Positions 1 through 9,868 of a DNA stretch of 64,000 nucleotides are shown here, in pieces. The notes under the pieces were generated by a model, which was not told where the DNA came from, did no database searches, and saw only the letters and a program-made list of their open reading frames with translations. The stretch comes from Burkholderiaceae bacterium (GTDB lineage Bacteria > Pseudomonadota > Gammaproteobacteria > Burkholderiales > Burkholderiaceae_C): contig JAMLIT010000002.1 in NCBI GenBank assembly GCA_023954035.1, positions 62,001 to 126,000 of the forward strand. Direction: 5' to 3'. A program made the position numbers and the translations under genes. Within the stretch, counting starts at the first letter, position 1, and every line of letters starts with the position of its first letter.

Positions 1-2
1 AG

Positions 3-137
3 CCGGGCTGGAACTTCGCCTTGGTGCATGCGTTCGATACTGCCGACCGACGATGGTCGATCATTGGAACGGTACAGACGCCGCTGGACGGCCGCGAGAA
101 GCCTACGCTGTGGTTGCGCGTGCGCTATCGCAACTGA
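3..137 (+). CDS. C-terminal end of an unrecognised protein (5' truncated by window edge)
   Basis: An open frame runs from the left edge to a TGA at 135-137 and gives about 44 residues ending in LRVRYRN. The residue mix (alternating hydrophobic, aromatic and charged residues, one DGRE turn) looks like real protein, possibly beta-rich. I recognise no family in so short a piece. A dispersed repeat starts directly after the stop and separates it from the convergent trpS gene. Confidence 0.45.
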   Translation, partial: PGWNFALVHAFDTADRRWSIIGTVQTPLDGREKPTLWLRVRYRN

Positions 138-138
138 A

Positions 139-203
139 TTTTGACTTATTTGACCGTCTAGCGCTTATTCGGTAAGCTTTTTAAGCTATCAAAAATATAG
201 CTT
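139..203 (+). repeat. Dispersed Comamonadaceae-type repeat, copy 1
   Basis: Contains the core CTAGCGCTTATTCGGTAAGC followed by AGCTATCAAAAATATAGC, the pattern shared by twelve copies in this window. It fills the gap between the convergent ends of the left-edge gene and trpS. Confidence 0.75.
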
Positions 204-221
204 CTCAAGCCGGCTGCTGGT

Positions 222-1532
<1,311 letters not shown>

Positions 1533-1558
1533 GAAAATTCAATGAATCAAAAAACGGT

Positions 1559-2227
1559 TCAGGCCAGCAGTGCGATCAGCGGGGCAAGCAGCAAATTGAT
1601 GGCGCCATAGCCCAGTGCCATCAGCGGGCGCAGCCACAGCGTGCCGACCACGCCGGCCAGCACCAGCGCCAGCACGATAAAGAAACCCCAGGGCTCGATG
1701 CGCGAGACCAGTTGTGCCTGTTTCCAGGGCAACAGGCCGACGAGGATGCGGCCCCCATCCAGGGGAGGCAGCGGGAAAAGGTTGAAAGCCCACATCACCA
1801 GGTTGACCAGGACGCCGGCGCGCGCCATCTCCAGGAAGAAGCGCTCCTGCACACCCGATCCCACCAGCACCAGCATCAGAAGCGCCCAGGCGATGGCCTG
1901 GGCAAAGTTCGACGCCGGGCCGGCCAGCGCCACCCAGACCATGTCCCGCTTGGGGTTGCGCAGTGCCCCGAAATCCACTGGCACAGGCTTGGCATAACCG
2001 AACAGGAAGGCGCCCGACGTGGCGAAGTACAGCATCAGCGGCATCAGGATGGTGCCCACTGGGTCAATGTGCTTGAACGGGTTGAGCGTGACGCGCCCCA
2101 GGCGCGCGGCGGTGTTGTCGCCATAGTGGCGCGCGACATAGCCGTGGGCTGCTTCGTGCACGGTGATGGCGAAAAGCACCGGCAGTGCGTAGATGAGGAC
2201 GGTCTGGAGGATGTTGGAAAAGTTCAC
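1559..2227 (-). CDS. Site-2-protease-like membrane metalloprotease (M50 family)
   Basis: A 222-residue, very hydrophobic protein with the zinc protease motif HEAAH at about residues 24-28 in the first membrane segment and a second conserved motif, NLFPLPPLDGGRIL, near residue 150 that supplies the third zinc ligand (Asp). These two motifs in this spacing define the small M50/SREBP site-2-type rhomboid-independent proteases. No PDZ domain is visible, so it is not RseP. The substrate is unknown. It sits between the yciO-like gene (upstream, 173 bases away with a dispersed repeat between) and trpS (26 bases), a gene order common in Burkholderiales. Confidence 0.88.
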   Translation of the reverse strand: MNFSNILQTVLIYALPVLFAITVHEAAHGYVARHYGDNTAARLGRVTLNPFKHIDPVGTILMPLMLYFATSGAFLFGYAKPVPVDFGALRNPKRDMVWVALAGPASNFAQAIAWALLMLVLVGSGVQERFFLEMARAGVLVNLVMWAFNLFPLPPLDGGRILVGLLPWKQAQLVSRIEPWGFFIVLALVLAGVVGTLWLRPLMALGYGAINLLLAPLIALLA

Positions 2228-2330
2228 CCGCCGGATTGTCCCTTATGGCGCGACTTTGACCCGCAATGGGGCGCGGCGAGCCTGCCAACCGACGAGCGCA
2301 AACAATCCGTACGGGATACCAGATTGTCCT

Positions 2331-2391
2331 GAAATGCTATCCAATAAATAGCTGACACCGCTTTACCAGCAAGCGCTGGAGGCCAATTTGG
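2331..2391 (-). repeat. Dispersed repeat, copy 2
   Basis: Reverse orientation. The core ATAGCTGACACCGCTTTACC is followed by AGCAAGCGCTGGAGGCC. It occupies most of the 173-base gap between the yciO-like gene and the M50 protease gene. Confidence 0.7.
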
Positions 2392-2400
2392 CACAAAATT

Positions 2401-3036
2401 TTAGAGCCCAAGCGCTGCCAGATCGCCTCGCCCCTCGCGCACCACGTGGGGGTCGCCGCTTTTTTCCATGGGCGTCAGGTCCAGCACCGTGGTGGGCTGC
2501 GACGGGCAGGCACCGGCATCGATCACGCCGTCGATCAGCTTGTCAAAGCGCTCCAGAATTTCCTCCGCGTCGTTCATGGACTCGGTCTCGCCGGGCGGGA
2601 TGAGCGTCGTGCCCAGCAGCGGTCCACCGTGCAGTTCCAGCAGCGCCTGCAGCGCGGCGCCCTCGGGCACGCGCAGACCAATCGTCTTGCGGCTCGGGTG
2701 GCTCACGCGGCGCGGCACTTCCTTGGTGGCGTCGAGGATGAAGGTGTAGGCGCCGGGTGTGGCGAGTTTGAGCAGCCGGTACTGGCGGTTGTCCACGCGC
2801 GCGTAGCTGGACAGCTCCGAGAGGTCGCGGCACAGCAGCGTCAGGTGGTGCTTGTCGTCGACGCCGCGGATGCGGCGCAGGCGGTCGACTGCGGTCTTGT
2901 CGTCGAGCTGGCAGACCAGGGCGTAACTGGAGTCCGTGGGCACGGCGAGCACGCCACCCTGCCGCAGCAGCTCGGCCGCCTGTTTGATCAGGCGCGGCTG
3001 CGGGTTGTCGGGATGCACTTCGAAATACTGGGCCAT
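2401..3036 (-). CDS. YrdC/Sua5-domain protein, YciO subgroup (threonylcarbamoyladenylate-synthase-like)
   Basis: A 211-residue single-domain YrdC-fold protein. Visible family motifs are PTDSSYALVCQL near residue 35, KTIGLRVPEG near 120, and QPTTVLDLTP followed by VVREGRGD at the end. The stretch TTLIPPGETESM in place of the STANxSG of true TsaC points to the YciO subgroup. TsaC/Sua5 makes the threonylcarbamoyl-AMP used for t6A in tRNA; whether YciO-type proteins do this in vivo is not settled. It begins 19 bases after rnm, so the two are probably cotranscribed, as rnm (yciV) and yciO are neighbours in enterobacteria too. Confidence 0.85.
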   Translation of the reverse strand: MAQYFEVHPDNPQPRLIKQAAELLRQGGVLAVPTDSSYALVCQLDDKTAVDRLRRIRGVDDKHHLTLLCRDLSELSSYARVDNRQYRLLKLATPGAYTFILDATKEVPRRVSHPSRKTIGLRVPEGAALQALLELHGGPLLGTTLIPPGETESMNDAEEILERFDKLIDGVIDAGACPSQPTTVLDLTPMEKSGDPHVVREGRGDLAALGL

Positions 3037-3055
3037 GGCGAACGGACGGGAAAGA

Positions 3056-3919
3056 TCAGCGACCCGGGTGAATGTGTGCAGCGACCAGCTCCCAGGCGGG
3101 CGTCAGGTCGGCTGGCAAGGGCGGCAGCTTGCCCAGGTCGGTATGGGATTCGTCGGGACTGTGAAAGTCGCTGCCGCGCGAGGCTGCCAGGCCCAGTTCG
3201 CGCGCCAGGTCGGCGTAGCGTGCGGCCTCGCTCGCCGAATGGCTGCCGGTGACCACTTCGACACCGCGCCCGCCGTGCTGTTGAAATTCAGAAAACAGTG
3301 CAAATTCTTCGTTCGCCGTGAACTTGTAGCGCGCCGGGTGCGCAATGACAGCCACGCCGCCCGCTTGCGTGATCCAGCGCACGGCGTCGCCGAGCGACGC
3401 CCATCGGTGTGGCACGTAGCCGGGCTTGCCTTCAATCAGGTATTTGCGGAAGACTTCAGAGGTATCGCGGCAAACGCCTGTTTCCACCAAAAAGCGCGCA
3501 AAGTGGGTCCGCGAGACCAGCTCCGGGTTGCCCACATAGCGCAGCGCGCCCTCATAGGCGCCGGCAATGCCCACGGCGGCGAGCTGCTCGGCCATGTCGC
3601 GCGCACGCTCGTTGCGCCCGCCGCGTGTCGCCGCCAGGCCCTGCACCATTTGCGGGTTGGTCGGATCGAACCCCAGCCCGACGATGTGCACCGTGGTGCC
3701 GGCGAAGGTGACGGATATCTCCACGCCGCTGATGTAGGCCATGCCCAGCGCCTGGGCGGCGGCGAGGGCGCGTGCCTGGCCGCCTACTTCGTCGTGGTCG
3801 GTCAGCGCCCACAGGTCCACCCCGTTGGCGTGGGCGCGTGCGGCCAGCAATTCGGGCGTGAGGGTGCCGTCGGAGACGACAGAATGGCAGTGCAGGTCGG
3901 CGTTTTGGTAGGAAGTCAC
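3056..3919 (-). CDS. rnm: PHP-domain phosphatase / 5'-3' exoribonuclease AM-like (YciV)
   Basis: A 287-residue PHP-domain protein with the metal-binding HxH of DLHCHSVVSDG at residues 9-19 and ALTDHDEVGG near residue 38, then conserved His and Asp residues (IAHPARY and GSDFHSPDE) in the second half. The family hydrolyses 3',5'-nucleoside bisphosphates, and in E. coli RNase AM also trims short RNAs and matures the 5' ends of rRNAs. It is the first gene of a leftward group ending in trpS and is divergent from the chemoreceptor gene at 4064. Confidence 0.88.
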   Translation of the reverse strand: MTSYQNADLHCHSVVSDGTLTPELLAARAHANGVDLWALTDHDEVGGQARALAAAQALGMAYISGVEISVTFAGTTVHIVGLGFDPTNPQMVQGLAATRGGRNERARDMAEQLAAVGIAGAYEGALRYVGNPELVSRTHFARFLVETGVCRDTSEVFRKYLIEGKPGYVPHRWASLGDAVRWITQAGGVAVIAHPARYKFTANEEFALFSEFQQHGGRGVEVVTGSHSASEAARYADLARELGLAASRGSDFHSPDESHTDLGKLPPLPADLTPAWELVAAHIHPGR

Positions 3920-4063
3920 CCGCTCATCTTACGGGTTTGTCCTGAGCTGCGCCTGTCGGGACGCGCTCAAGGGAGGAGTAGGCTCAAGCCGTTATCGGTG
4001 TGTTTCCAGATGTGATTCATCTGGTTGCTTTGGCTACTGTGCTGGCTGGATCGGGAGAATCCC

Positions 4064-5896
4064 ATGCATTTCGACAATATCCGTGTGTCTCGCAAGCTCT
4101 GGGGCATGTTTCTGGTGCTGATGCTGGTCATGCTGGGGATTTCCGGTCTTCAGCAATACCGCACCAACCGCGCCATGGCGCAGGCGGTGGATTCGGTGAT
4201 GGATATCGAACACCGGATTTCCCAGGCGGTGCGCTGGCGTGGCGGCACCGAGACTTCGGTCACCATGGTGATGGGCGGCGCCGTGACCACCGATTCGGTG
4301 TTGGCGCAGCAGTACGACGCGCGGCTCAAAGAGATTGCCGGAGGCATCGAAAGCCTCAAGGACTCCATTGCCGCCAGCGCCAAAGACCCAGAGGAAAAAG
4401 CGTCCCTGGACAAGGTGCTGGCAGCGCGCAAGGCGGTGGCGGATGCCACCGCCAAGACCTGGGAGCTCAAAGGCGCCGGCGACGGTGTGGCGACGCAGAA
4501 CTACGCCGACGAGCAGTTGACGCCGCTGGTGGGAAAGCTCCTGAAGGCGCAGGATGAATTTGTCAGCGTCTTGGAAAAGCATGGCGAGGCCGTGCTTGCG
4601 CAAGCCGAAACGAGCCGCACGCAACACGCCATCGAAGGCCTGGTGGCAACGGCTGTGTTGATCCTGCTATTTCTCTTCCTCGTCTGGAAGCTGGTGCGTT
4701 CGATCACCGTGCCACTGCAGCAGGCGGGCGGCTTGATCGACGCCATTGCCGCAGGCGACCTTACGCGCGAGCTGCACCCTGCGCGCAAGGATGAATTTGG
4801 GCACATGCTTCGTGCGCTCTCGCGCATGGCAGTGAAATTGCGCAGCGTGGTGGGCGACGTGCGCACCGGGGTGGATGCGGTGTCGCTTGCATCCTCGGAA
4901 ATCGCCAGTGGCAACCAGAACTTGTCCTCGCGCACCGAGCAGGCAGCCGCCAATTTGCAGCAAACGGCGGCCAGCATGGAGCAGCTCACCGCCACCGTCA
5001 CGCAATCGACCGACACCGCGCGCCAGGCCAACCAGCTGGCTGCCAACGCCGCGCAGGCGGCGACGCGCGGCGGTCAGGTGGTGGGCCAGGTGGTGAGCAC
5101 CATGGAAGAAATCACCCACAGTTCCCGCAAGATCGCCGACATCATCGGCGTGATCGATGGCATTGCGTTCCAGACCAACATTCTGGCGCTCAATGCGGCG
5201 GTCGAAGCGGCACGCGCGGGCGAGCAGGGGCGCGGCTTTGCCGTGGTGGCCAGCGAAGTGCGCAGCCTGGCCGGGCGCAGTGCCGATGCCGCCAAGGAGA
5301 TCAAGCAGCTCATTGGCGCCTCGGTGGAAAACGTGGAAACCGGCTCCCGCCAGGTGGCCGAAGCAGGCCAGAGCATGGAAGAGATCGTTGCCAGCGTGCA
5401 GCGGGTAAGCGATTTGATTGGTGAGATCACGGCATCGTCGACCGAGCAGCGCGACGGTATCTCGCAGGTCAACCAGGCCGTGACCCAGCTCGACCAGATG
5501 ACGCAACAGAATGCGGCCTTGGTCGAGCAGTCCACTGCGGCAGCGACGGCGCTGCGCGATCAGGCCCAGCACCTGGCTGGCGTGGTGTCGGTGTTCAACG
5601 TGGGCGCTGTGGCGCTGGCATCCGCCCAGGCGCCGCTGCCTCGTGCACCACTGCCCCGCAGCGCGCCAGCGCCCGCCCGCCCTGCGGCATTGAAGGCAGC
5701 CACGGCTCCGGGAAAATTGGGAGCCGCCTCTGCCGCCCGGCCCGCAGTTTCCGGCCCGGCAAAAGCCAAAACGGGCCCGGCAACCAGCGCGCCGAGCGCA
5801 GCCGGCGCACGCGCTGCACCCCCAGCCCGCATCGCTGCGCCGCCCGCCAAGCGCCCCGCTGCAGCACCGGCGGAAGGCGACTGGGAAAGCTTCTGA
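4064..5896 (+). CDS. Methyl-accepting chemotaxis protein with C-terminal CheR/CheB tether
   Basis: A 610-residue inner-membrane chemoreceptor that controls the CheA kinase. Membrane helix 1 spans about residues 11-29 and helix 2 about 190-211. The roughly 160-residue helical region between them fits a four-helix-bundle ligand domain. A HAMP linker follows (ITVPLQQ onward), then the coiled signalling domain with the invariant hairpin tip [20 protein letters not shown]. From about residue 515 there is an Ala/Pro-rich flexible tail of roughly 90 residues ending in DWESF, which matches the WxxF docking pentapeptide for CheR/CheB. I chose ATG 4064 because CGGGAGAA lies just upstream; the upstream GTG/ATG at 4025 would add 13 residues without a ribosome site. 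The ligand is unknown. Confidence 0.92.
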   Translation: MHFDNIRVSRKLWGMFLVLMLVMLGISGLQQYRTNRAMAQAVDSVMDIEHRISQAVRWRGGTETSVTMVMGGAVTTDSVLAQQYDARLKEIAGGIESLKDSIAASAKDPEEKASLDKVLAARKAVADATAKTWELKGAGDGVATQNYADEQLTPLVGKLLKAQDEFVSVLEKHGEAVLAQAETSRTQHAIEGLVATAVLILLFLFLVWKLVRSITVPLQQAGGLIDAIAAGDLTRELHPARKDEFGHMLRALSRMAVKLRSVVGDVRTGVDAVSLASSEIASGNQNLSSRTEQAAANLQQTAASMEQLTATVTQSTDTARQANQLAANAAQAATRGGQVVGQVVSTMEEITHSSRKIADIIGVIDGIAFQTNILALNAAVEAARAGEQGRGFAVVASEVRSLAGRSADAAKEIKQLIGASVENVETGSRQVAEAGQSMEEIVASVQRVSDLIGEITASSTEQRDGISQVNQAVTQLDQMTQQNAALVEQSTAAATALRDQAQHLAGVVSVFNVGAVALASAQAPLPRAPLPRSAPAPARPAALKAATAPGKLGAASAARPAVSGPAKAKTGPATSAPSAAGARAAPPARIAAPPAKRPAAAPAEGDWESF

Positions 5897-5915
5897 TGGG
5901 CGCGCCAGCCGCTTT

Positions 5916-7625
5916 TTAAAGCTGTGCGCCCTCCACCAAAAACTGCACGCGCCGCTCGCCTTTCCACTCGTTGACGTCGAGCCGAAACGCCAGCAGCACC
6001 CGGCCGGGCAGCGGGTCGGTGTGGCCAAACCAGATGCCGTCCACCGGCCGGCCCTGGTGCCGCAGCTTGAGCGACAGGTGCTTTTCGCCCACCAGGCGCT
6101 GGCTCAGCACCTCGACCTCTTCGCTGAACGTGGGCGGGGCAAAGCCCTGGCCCCAGACCTCGCGGTGCAGCGTGTCCACCAGATCGGCGCGGCAGTATTC
6201 GCTCGCCAGCGTGCCGTCGGTCTCGATGCGGCGCGTGAGCGCGGCGGCGTCCAGCCATTCGCGCGCCACCTGCGCCAGCGCCTGCTCGAACACCGTGAAC
6301 TGGCCCGCGGCCAGCGTGCAGCCTGCCGCCATGGCGTGGCCGCCAAATTTGAGCAAGACGCCGGGGTGGCGCTTGGCCACCAAGTCCAGCGCGTCGCGCA
6401 GATGAAAGCCGGCGATGGAGCGGCCCGAGCCCTTGAGTTCGCCCTCGGCGCCCGGCGCGCCGCTGGTGGCAAACACAAAGGTGGGGCGGTGCAGCTTGTC
6501 CTTGATGCGTGAAGCGACGATGCCGACCACGCCCTCGTGGAAATCGGGGTCAAACACGCTGACGGCGGGTGGCGGTTCCTCCCCTTCCGCAAACAGGTTT
6601 TCCGCCATCAGCAGCGCTTGCTCGCGCATGCCGCCCTCGATTTCGCGGCGCTCGCGGTTGATGGCGTCGAGCTGGGCGGCCAGCCGCGCGGCGTGGCCCG
6701 CGTCGTCGGTCAGCAGGCATTCGATGCCCAGCGACATATCCGACAGGCGCCCGGCCGCATTGATGCGCGGCCCCAGGGCAAAGCCAAAGTCAAAGCTGGT
6801 GGCCGCGTCCATCCGGCGGCCGGCTGCGGAAAACAGCGCGGCAATCCCTGCGGGTGCGTGGCCAGCGCGGATGCGTTTGAGCCCCTGCGCGACCAGACGG
6901 CGGTTGTTGGCGTCCAGCCGCACCACGTCGGCCACGGTGCCCAGGGCGACCAGCGGCAGCAGGGGCTCCAACCTCGGCTGCGTGGCCTTGTCGAACGCGC
7001 CGCGTGCGCGCAATTCGCTGCGCAGCGCCAGCAGTACGTAAAACATCACGCCGACCCCCGCAATCGCCTTGCTCTCGAAGCTGCAGCCGGGCTGGTTGGG
7101 GTTGACGATGGCGTCGGCGGTGGGCAGCTGCTCGCCCGGCAGGTGGTGGTCAGTGACCAGCACCGCCAGCCCCAGCGCCTTGGCCTCGGCCACGCCGTCC
7201 ACGCTGGCAATGCCGTTGTCCACGGTGACGAGCAGGTCCGTACCGCGCTCTTTCACTCGACGGGCGATGGACGCGGTCAGGCCGTAGCCGTCCACCACGC
7301 GGTCGGGTACCAGGTAGTCGACGCGCTGCGCGCCCAGCAGGGCGAGGCCGCGCAGCGCCACGGCGCAGGCGGTGGCGCCGTCGCAGTCGTAGTCGGCGAC
7401 GATGCAGATGCGCTGCTGCGCGCCAATGGCGTCGGCCAGCAGCCGGGCGGCGTCGGTGATGCCCTTGAGGCCGGCGGGCGGCAGCAGGCGCGAGAGGCCG
7501 TCGTCCAGCTCGTCGTGGCTGAGCACGCCGCGCGCCGCGTACAGGCGGGCCAGCAGCGGGTGCACCCCCGCCTGCTCTAGCGCCCAGGCGGCGCGCGGGG
7601 GTACTTGTCTTGCTACTATGTTCAT
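5916..7625 (-). CDS. recJ: Single-stranded-DNA-specific 5'-3' exonuclease RecJ
   Basis: A 569-residue DHH-family exonuclease used in recombination and mismatch repair. Motif I is DYDCDGATACAVAL near residue 75, the DHH motif is VTDHHLPGEQLP near 155, and the DHHA1 part has LLKFGGHAMAAGCTL near 415; the C-terminal OB part follows. The frame stays open upstream to 8282, but family homology begins a few residues after the ATG at 7625, whose MNIVARQ leader lies inside a dispersed repeat. This ATG overlaps the stop of the upstream gene (ATGA), so translation is probably coupled. It is convergent with the chemoreceptor gene. Confidence 0.95.
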   Translation of the reverse strand: MNIVARQVPPRAAWALEQAGVHPLLARLYAARGVLSHDELDDGLSRLLPPAGLKGITDAARLLADAIGAQQRICIVADYDCDGATACAVALRGLALLGAQRVDYLVPDRVVDGYGLTASIARRVKERGTDLLVTVDNGIASVDGVAEAKALGLAVLVTDHHLPGEQLPTADAIVNPNQPGCSFESKAIAGVGVMFYVLLALRSELRARGAFDKATQPRLEPLLPLVALGTVADVVRLDANNRRLVAQGLKRIRAGHAPAGIAALFSAAGRRMDAATSFDFGFALGPRINAAGRLSDMSLGIECLLTDDAGHAARLAAQLDAINRERREIEGGMREQALLMAENLFAEGEEPPPAVSVFDPDFHEGVVGIVASRIKDKLHRPTFVFATSGAPGAEGELKGSGRSIAGFHLRDALDLVAKRHPGVLLKFGGHAMAAGCTLAAGQFTVFEQALAQVAREWLDAAALTRRIETDGTLASEYCRADLVDTLHREVWGQGFAPPTFSEEVEVLSQRLVGEKHLSLKLRHQGRPVDGIWFGHTDPLPGRVLLAFRLDVNEWKGERRVQFLVEGAQL

Positions 7626-7679
7626 AGCTGCTCGCGCAATTGGGATAAGCGCTGGCGGCCAAAAATGCTTGAAATTTTC
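7607..7679 (-). repeat. Dispersed repeat, copy 3, spanning the recJ start
   Basis: Reverse-orientation, full-length copy of about 72 bases: TTGCTACTATGTTCATAGCT at the left, AAGCGCTGGCGGCC in the middle, TTGAAATTTTC at the right. It encodes the last residues (about RQRLSQLREQL) of the upstream gene, its stop codon, the recJ start codon and the first RecJ residues. Confidence 0.85.
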
Positions 7680-8578
7680 TGCCCCAGGCTGCGCGGCGCG
7701 CTGCGCCACGAGAGCGCGCCGCGCTCGCCGCAGAGCGTGATCTGCACCGGCTGGCCTTTCGCGGCGCGCGCTGCCAGCTCTGCCACGGGGCCGGCGTCCA
7801 GCGCCTGCCAGGCGCTGCGCCAGGTGGCCCAGTCCTCGCGCAGGGCGGGGCCGCGCAGCGACTCCACCACTTGCGGCGGCTCGCTGGCCGGCAGCGGTGC
7901 GGGCAGGGCGCCCGAGCCATGCACCCAGAAGGCGTTGATGGGCGCCAGGCCGCGTGCCTCGCGGGCGTCGGTCAGCGCGTGGGTGTAGAGCAGCATCTGC
8001 ATTTCGCTGTGCAGGCGGCGCAGGGGTGCGGCGGCGGCCTCCGGCGGCAGCCAGGCGCGCACGTCGCGCTGCAGCACGCGGTCGAGCGAGGCGGTCGCCA
8101 CCTGGGCCAGCAGCGGGCCACTCGCCAGCCAGCGCCCCGGCTGTTCGTAGTGCAGGGCCATGCCGTCCTCGGCGAACCAGGGCGCCATCAGCGCCAGCAG
8201 TGCGCGCGACTCGTCTTCGCCCAAGTCCAGGGCTTGGGGGTCCGAGAGCGTGACGTGGTCGGTGCGCACCTGCCAGTGGCAAGGCGTCACAAAGGCCCAG
8301 CCGTCACCCGGCTTGGCGGCATGGGCCAAGCCGGTCTGCTCGGCGTGCAGCGCGGCGAAGGCAATGCGACCATCCGCGTCGCCCAGGCCCAGCGCGCGGC
8401 CGAGCGCGCGCTCGTGTGGGGGCGAGAAGCTCTCTTCTTCCCGCACGTCGGTCGCCAGTGGGGTCAGCCGCCTGATCAGGCGTTCGAGCTGAGGCAGACG
8501 CAGGTCGTGCCAGGCCTGGGCGCCGCCCGGAGAACTGGCGGCTGCCCAGGGCAGCAGCAAATGGTGGGTGTCCGACAT
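7622..8578 (-). CDS. Conserved protein of unknown function upstream of recJ
   Basis: A 318-residue soluble protein that starts MSDTHHLLLPWAAA and contains SPPHERALGRALGL near residue 55. Neighbours of recJ with this motif are often labelled phosphoglycerate mutase in beta-proteobacteria, but I see no metal-binding pattern that supports an enzyme call, so function is open. The start ATG at 8578 lies one base from a predicted transcription start in a symmetric divergent promoter shared with lolC. Its C-terminus and stop come from the dispersed repeat at 7607-7679, and the stop overlaps the recJ start by four bases, so the two form an operon. Confidence 0.75.
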   Translation of the reverse strand: MSDTHHLLLPWAAASSPGGAQAWHDLRLPQLERLIRRLTPLATDVREEESFSPPHERALGRALGLGDADGRIAFAALHAEQTGLAHAAKPGDGWAFVTPCHWQVRTDHVTLSDPQALDLGEDESRALLALMAPWFAEDGMALHYEQPGRWLASGPLLAQVATASLDRVLQRDVRAWLPPEAAAAPLRRLHSEMQMLLYTHALTDAREARGLAPINAFWVHGSGALPAPLPASEPPQVVESLRGPALREDWATWRSAWQALDAGPVAELAARAAKGQPVQITLCGERGALSWRSAPRSLGQKISSIFGRQRLSQLREQL

Positions 8579-8585
8579 GGCCGCA

Positions 8586-8605
8586 ATTGTGCGCCGGGGC
8601 ACAAT
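8586..8605. promoter_or_regulatory. Symmetric divergent promoter/operator between lolC and the recJ operon
   Basis: A perfect 7-base inverted repeat, ATTGTGC and GCACAAT around six bases. Read either way it offers CACAAT as a -10-like hexamer. The predicted start points fall within about three bases of both start codons (8578 leftward, 8615 rightward), which would make both messages leaderless or nearly so. It could instead be an operator. Confidence 0.35.
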
Positions 8606-8614
8606 CGCGCCTTC

Positions 8615-9868
8615 ATGCAAATCCCTTACGAACTGGCCCTGGGCTGGCGCTATACGCGCGCCGGTCGTGCCACGCGCCGCAACGGCTTCATCTCCTTCAT
8701 CTCGGGTGTGTCCATGCTGGGCATTGCGCTGGGAGTGGCGGCGCTGATCATCGTGCTCTCGGTGATGAACGGGTTTCAGAAAGAGGTGCGCGACCGGATG
8801 CTCAGTGTGGTCTCCCACATTGAAATCTTTGCGCCCGGCGGCGCGGCCATGGCCGACCCGCAGTTGACCATGCAGGAGGCGCGGCGCAATCCGCAGGTGG
8901 TTGGCGCGGCGCCCTACGTCTCCGCCCAGGCGCTGCTGGCGCGTGGCGAAGACATGAAAGGCGCGCTGGTGCGCGGCATCGACCCGGCGCACGAGGCCGA
9001 GGTGACGGACCTGGCCAGCGCCAACGCGGCGGCCGTGGCGCAGCTTGCGCCGGGCGCGTTCAAGGTGGTGCTGGGCGTGGAGCTGGCGCACACCCTGGGC
9101 GTGGAGGTGGGCGACCTGGTCACGCTGATTGCGCCGTCCGGCCAGGTGACGCCGGCCGGCGTGGTGCCGCGCCTGAAACAAATGACGGTCTCCGGAACCT
9201 TCAACTCTGGCCACTACGAATACGACTCGGCGTTGGTGCTGCTGCACATCGAGGACGCCGAGCGCATCTTCCGCCTCGAAGGTCCGACCGGCGTGCGCCT
9301 GCGCCTCTCCGACCTGCACCAGGCGCGCGATGTGGCGCAGCAACTCGCCGCCACGCTCAGTGGCAACCTCCTGATTCGCGACTGGACGCAGCAAAACCGC
9401 ACCTGGTTCTCTGCGGTGCAGCTGGAAAAACGCATGATGTTCATCATCCTCACGCTCATCGTCGCGGTGGCGGCGTTCAACCTCGTCTCGACCCTGGTGA
9501 TGACGGTGCAAGACAAGCGTGCCGACATCGCCATCCTGCGCACCCTGGGTGCGAGCCCGCGCAGCATCATGGGCATCTTTGTGGTGCAGGGCGCGATGGT
9601 GGGAGTCATTGGCACGTTTGCCGGATTGGCGCTGGGCCTGGCCATCGCTTACAACATCGACGTCATCGTGCCCGCCATCGAACAGGCTTTGCACGCAAGC
9701 TTTTTGCCCAAGGACATTTATCTCATCAGCAAGATGCCCAGCGAGCCGCAGCAGTCCGACATCCTGCCGATTGCGCTGATCTCGCTGGTGCTGGCCTTTG
9801 TCGCCACGCTGTACCCGAGCTGGCGCGCCAGCCGCGTCAACCCTGCCGAGGCGCTGCGCTATGAATAA
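8615..9868 (+). CDS. lolC: Lipoprotein-releasing ABC transporter permease (LolC/LolE family)
   Basis: A 417-residue inner-membrane permease that extracts outer-membrane lipoproteins from the inner membrane and passes them to LolA. Typical features are the N-terminal cytoplasmic start ([13 protein letters not shown]), [20 protein letters not shown] as helix 1 near residue 25, a large periplasmic domain (about 50-270), three C-terminal helices, and the FtsX-type ending [17 protein letters not shown]. Only one permease gene is present, so it probably acts as a homodimer, like the LolF type found outside enterobacteria. Start ATG 8615 is the first in frame after the divergent promoter. lolD overlaps its end by eight bases. 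Confidence 0.93.
   Translation: MQIPYELALGWRYTRAGRATRRNGFISFISGVSMLGIALGVAALIIVLSVMNGFQKEVRDRMLSVVSHIEIFAPGGAAMADPQLTMQEARRNPQVVGAAPYVSAQALLARGEDMKGALVRGIDPAHEAEVTDLASANAAAVAQLAPGAFKVVLGVELAHTLGVEVGDLVTLIAPSGQVTPAGVVPRLKQMTVSGTFNSGHYEYDSALVLLHIEDAERIFRLEGPTGVRLRLSDLHQARDVAQQLAATLSGNLLIRDWTQQNRTWFSAVQLEKRMMFIILTLIVAVAAFNLVSTLVMTVQDKRADIAILRTLGASPRSIMGIFVVQGAMVGVIGTFAGLALGLAIAYNIDVIVPAIEQALHASFLPKDIYLISKMPSEPQQSDILPIALISLVLAFVATLYPSWRASRVNPAEALRYE

Noticed and set aside
3966..3995. Sigma28-type promoter for the chemoreceptor gene
   Set aside because: GCCGTTAT is close to the -10 GCCGATAA, but the TCAA box is 17 bases away instead of about 15 and the match is incomplete.
5916..8282. 788-residue form of RecJ
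   Set aside because: Similarity to RecJ starts just after the ATG at 7625; the upstream part is out-of-frame reading of the 318-residue gene.
7622..9694. One 690-residue leftward gene covering the unknown gene and the lolC region
   Set aside because: The upstream 370 residues are His/Arg-rich antisense of lolC; the real gene starts at 8578.
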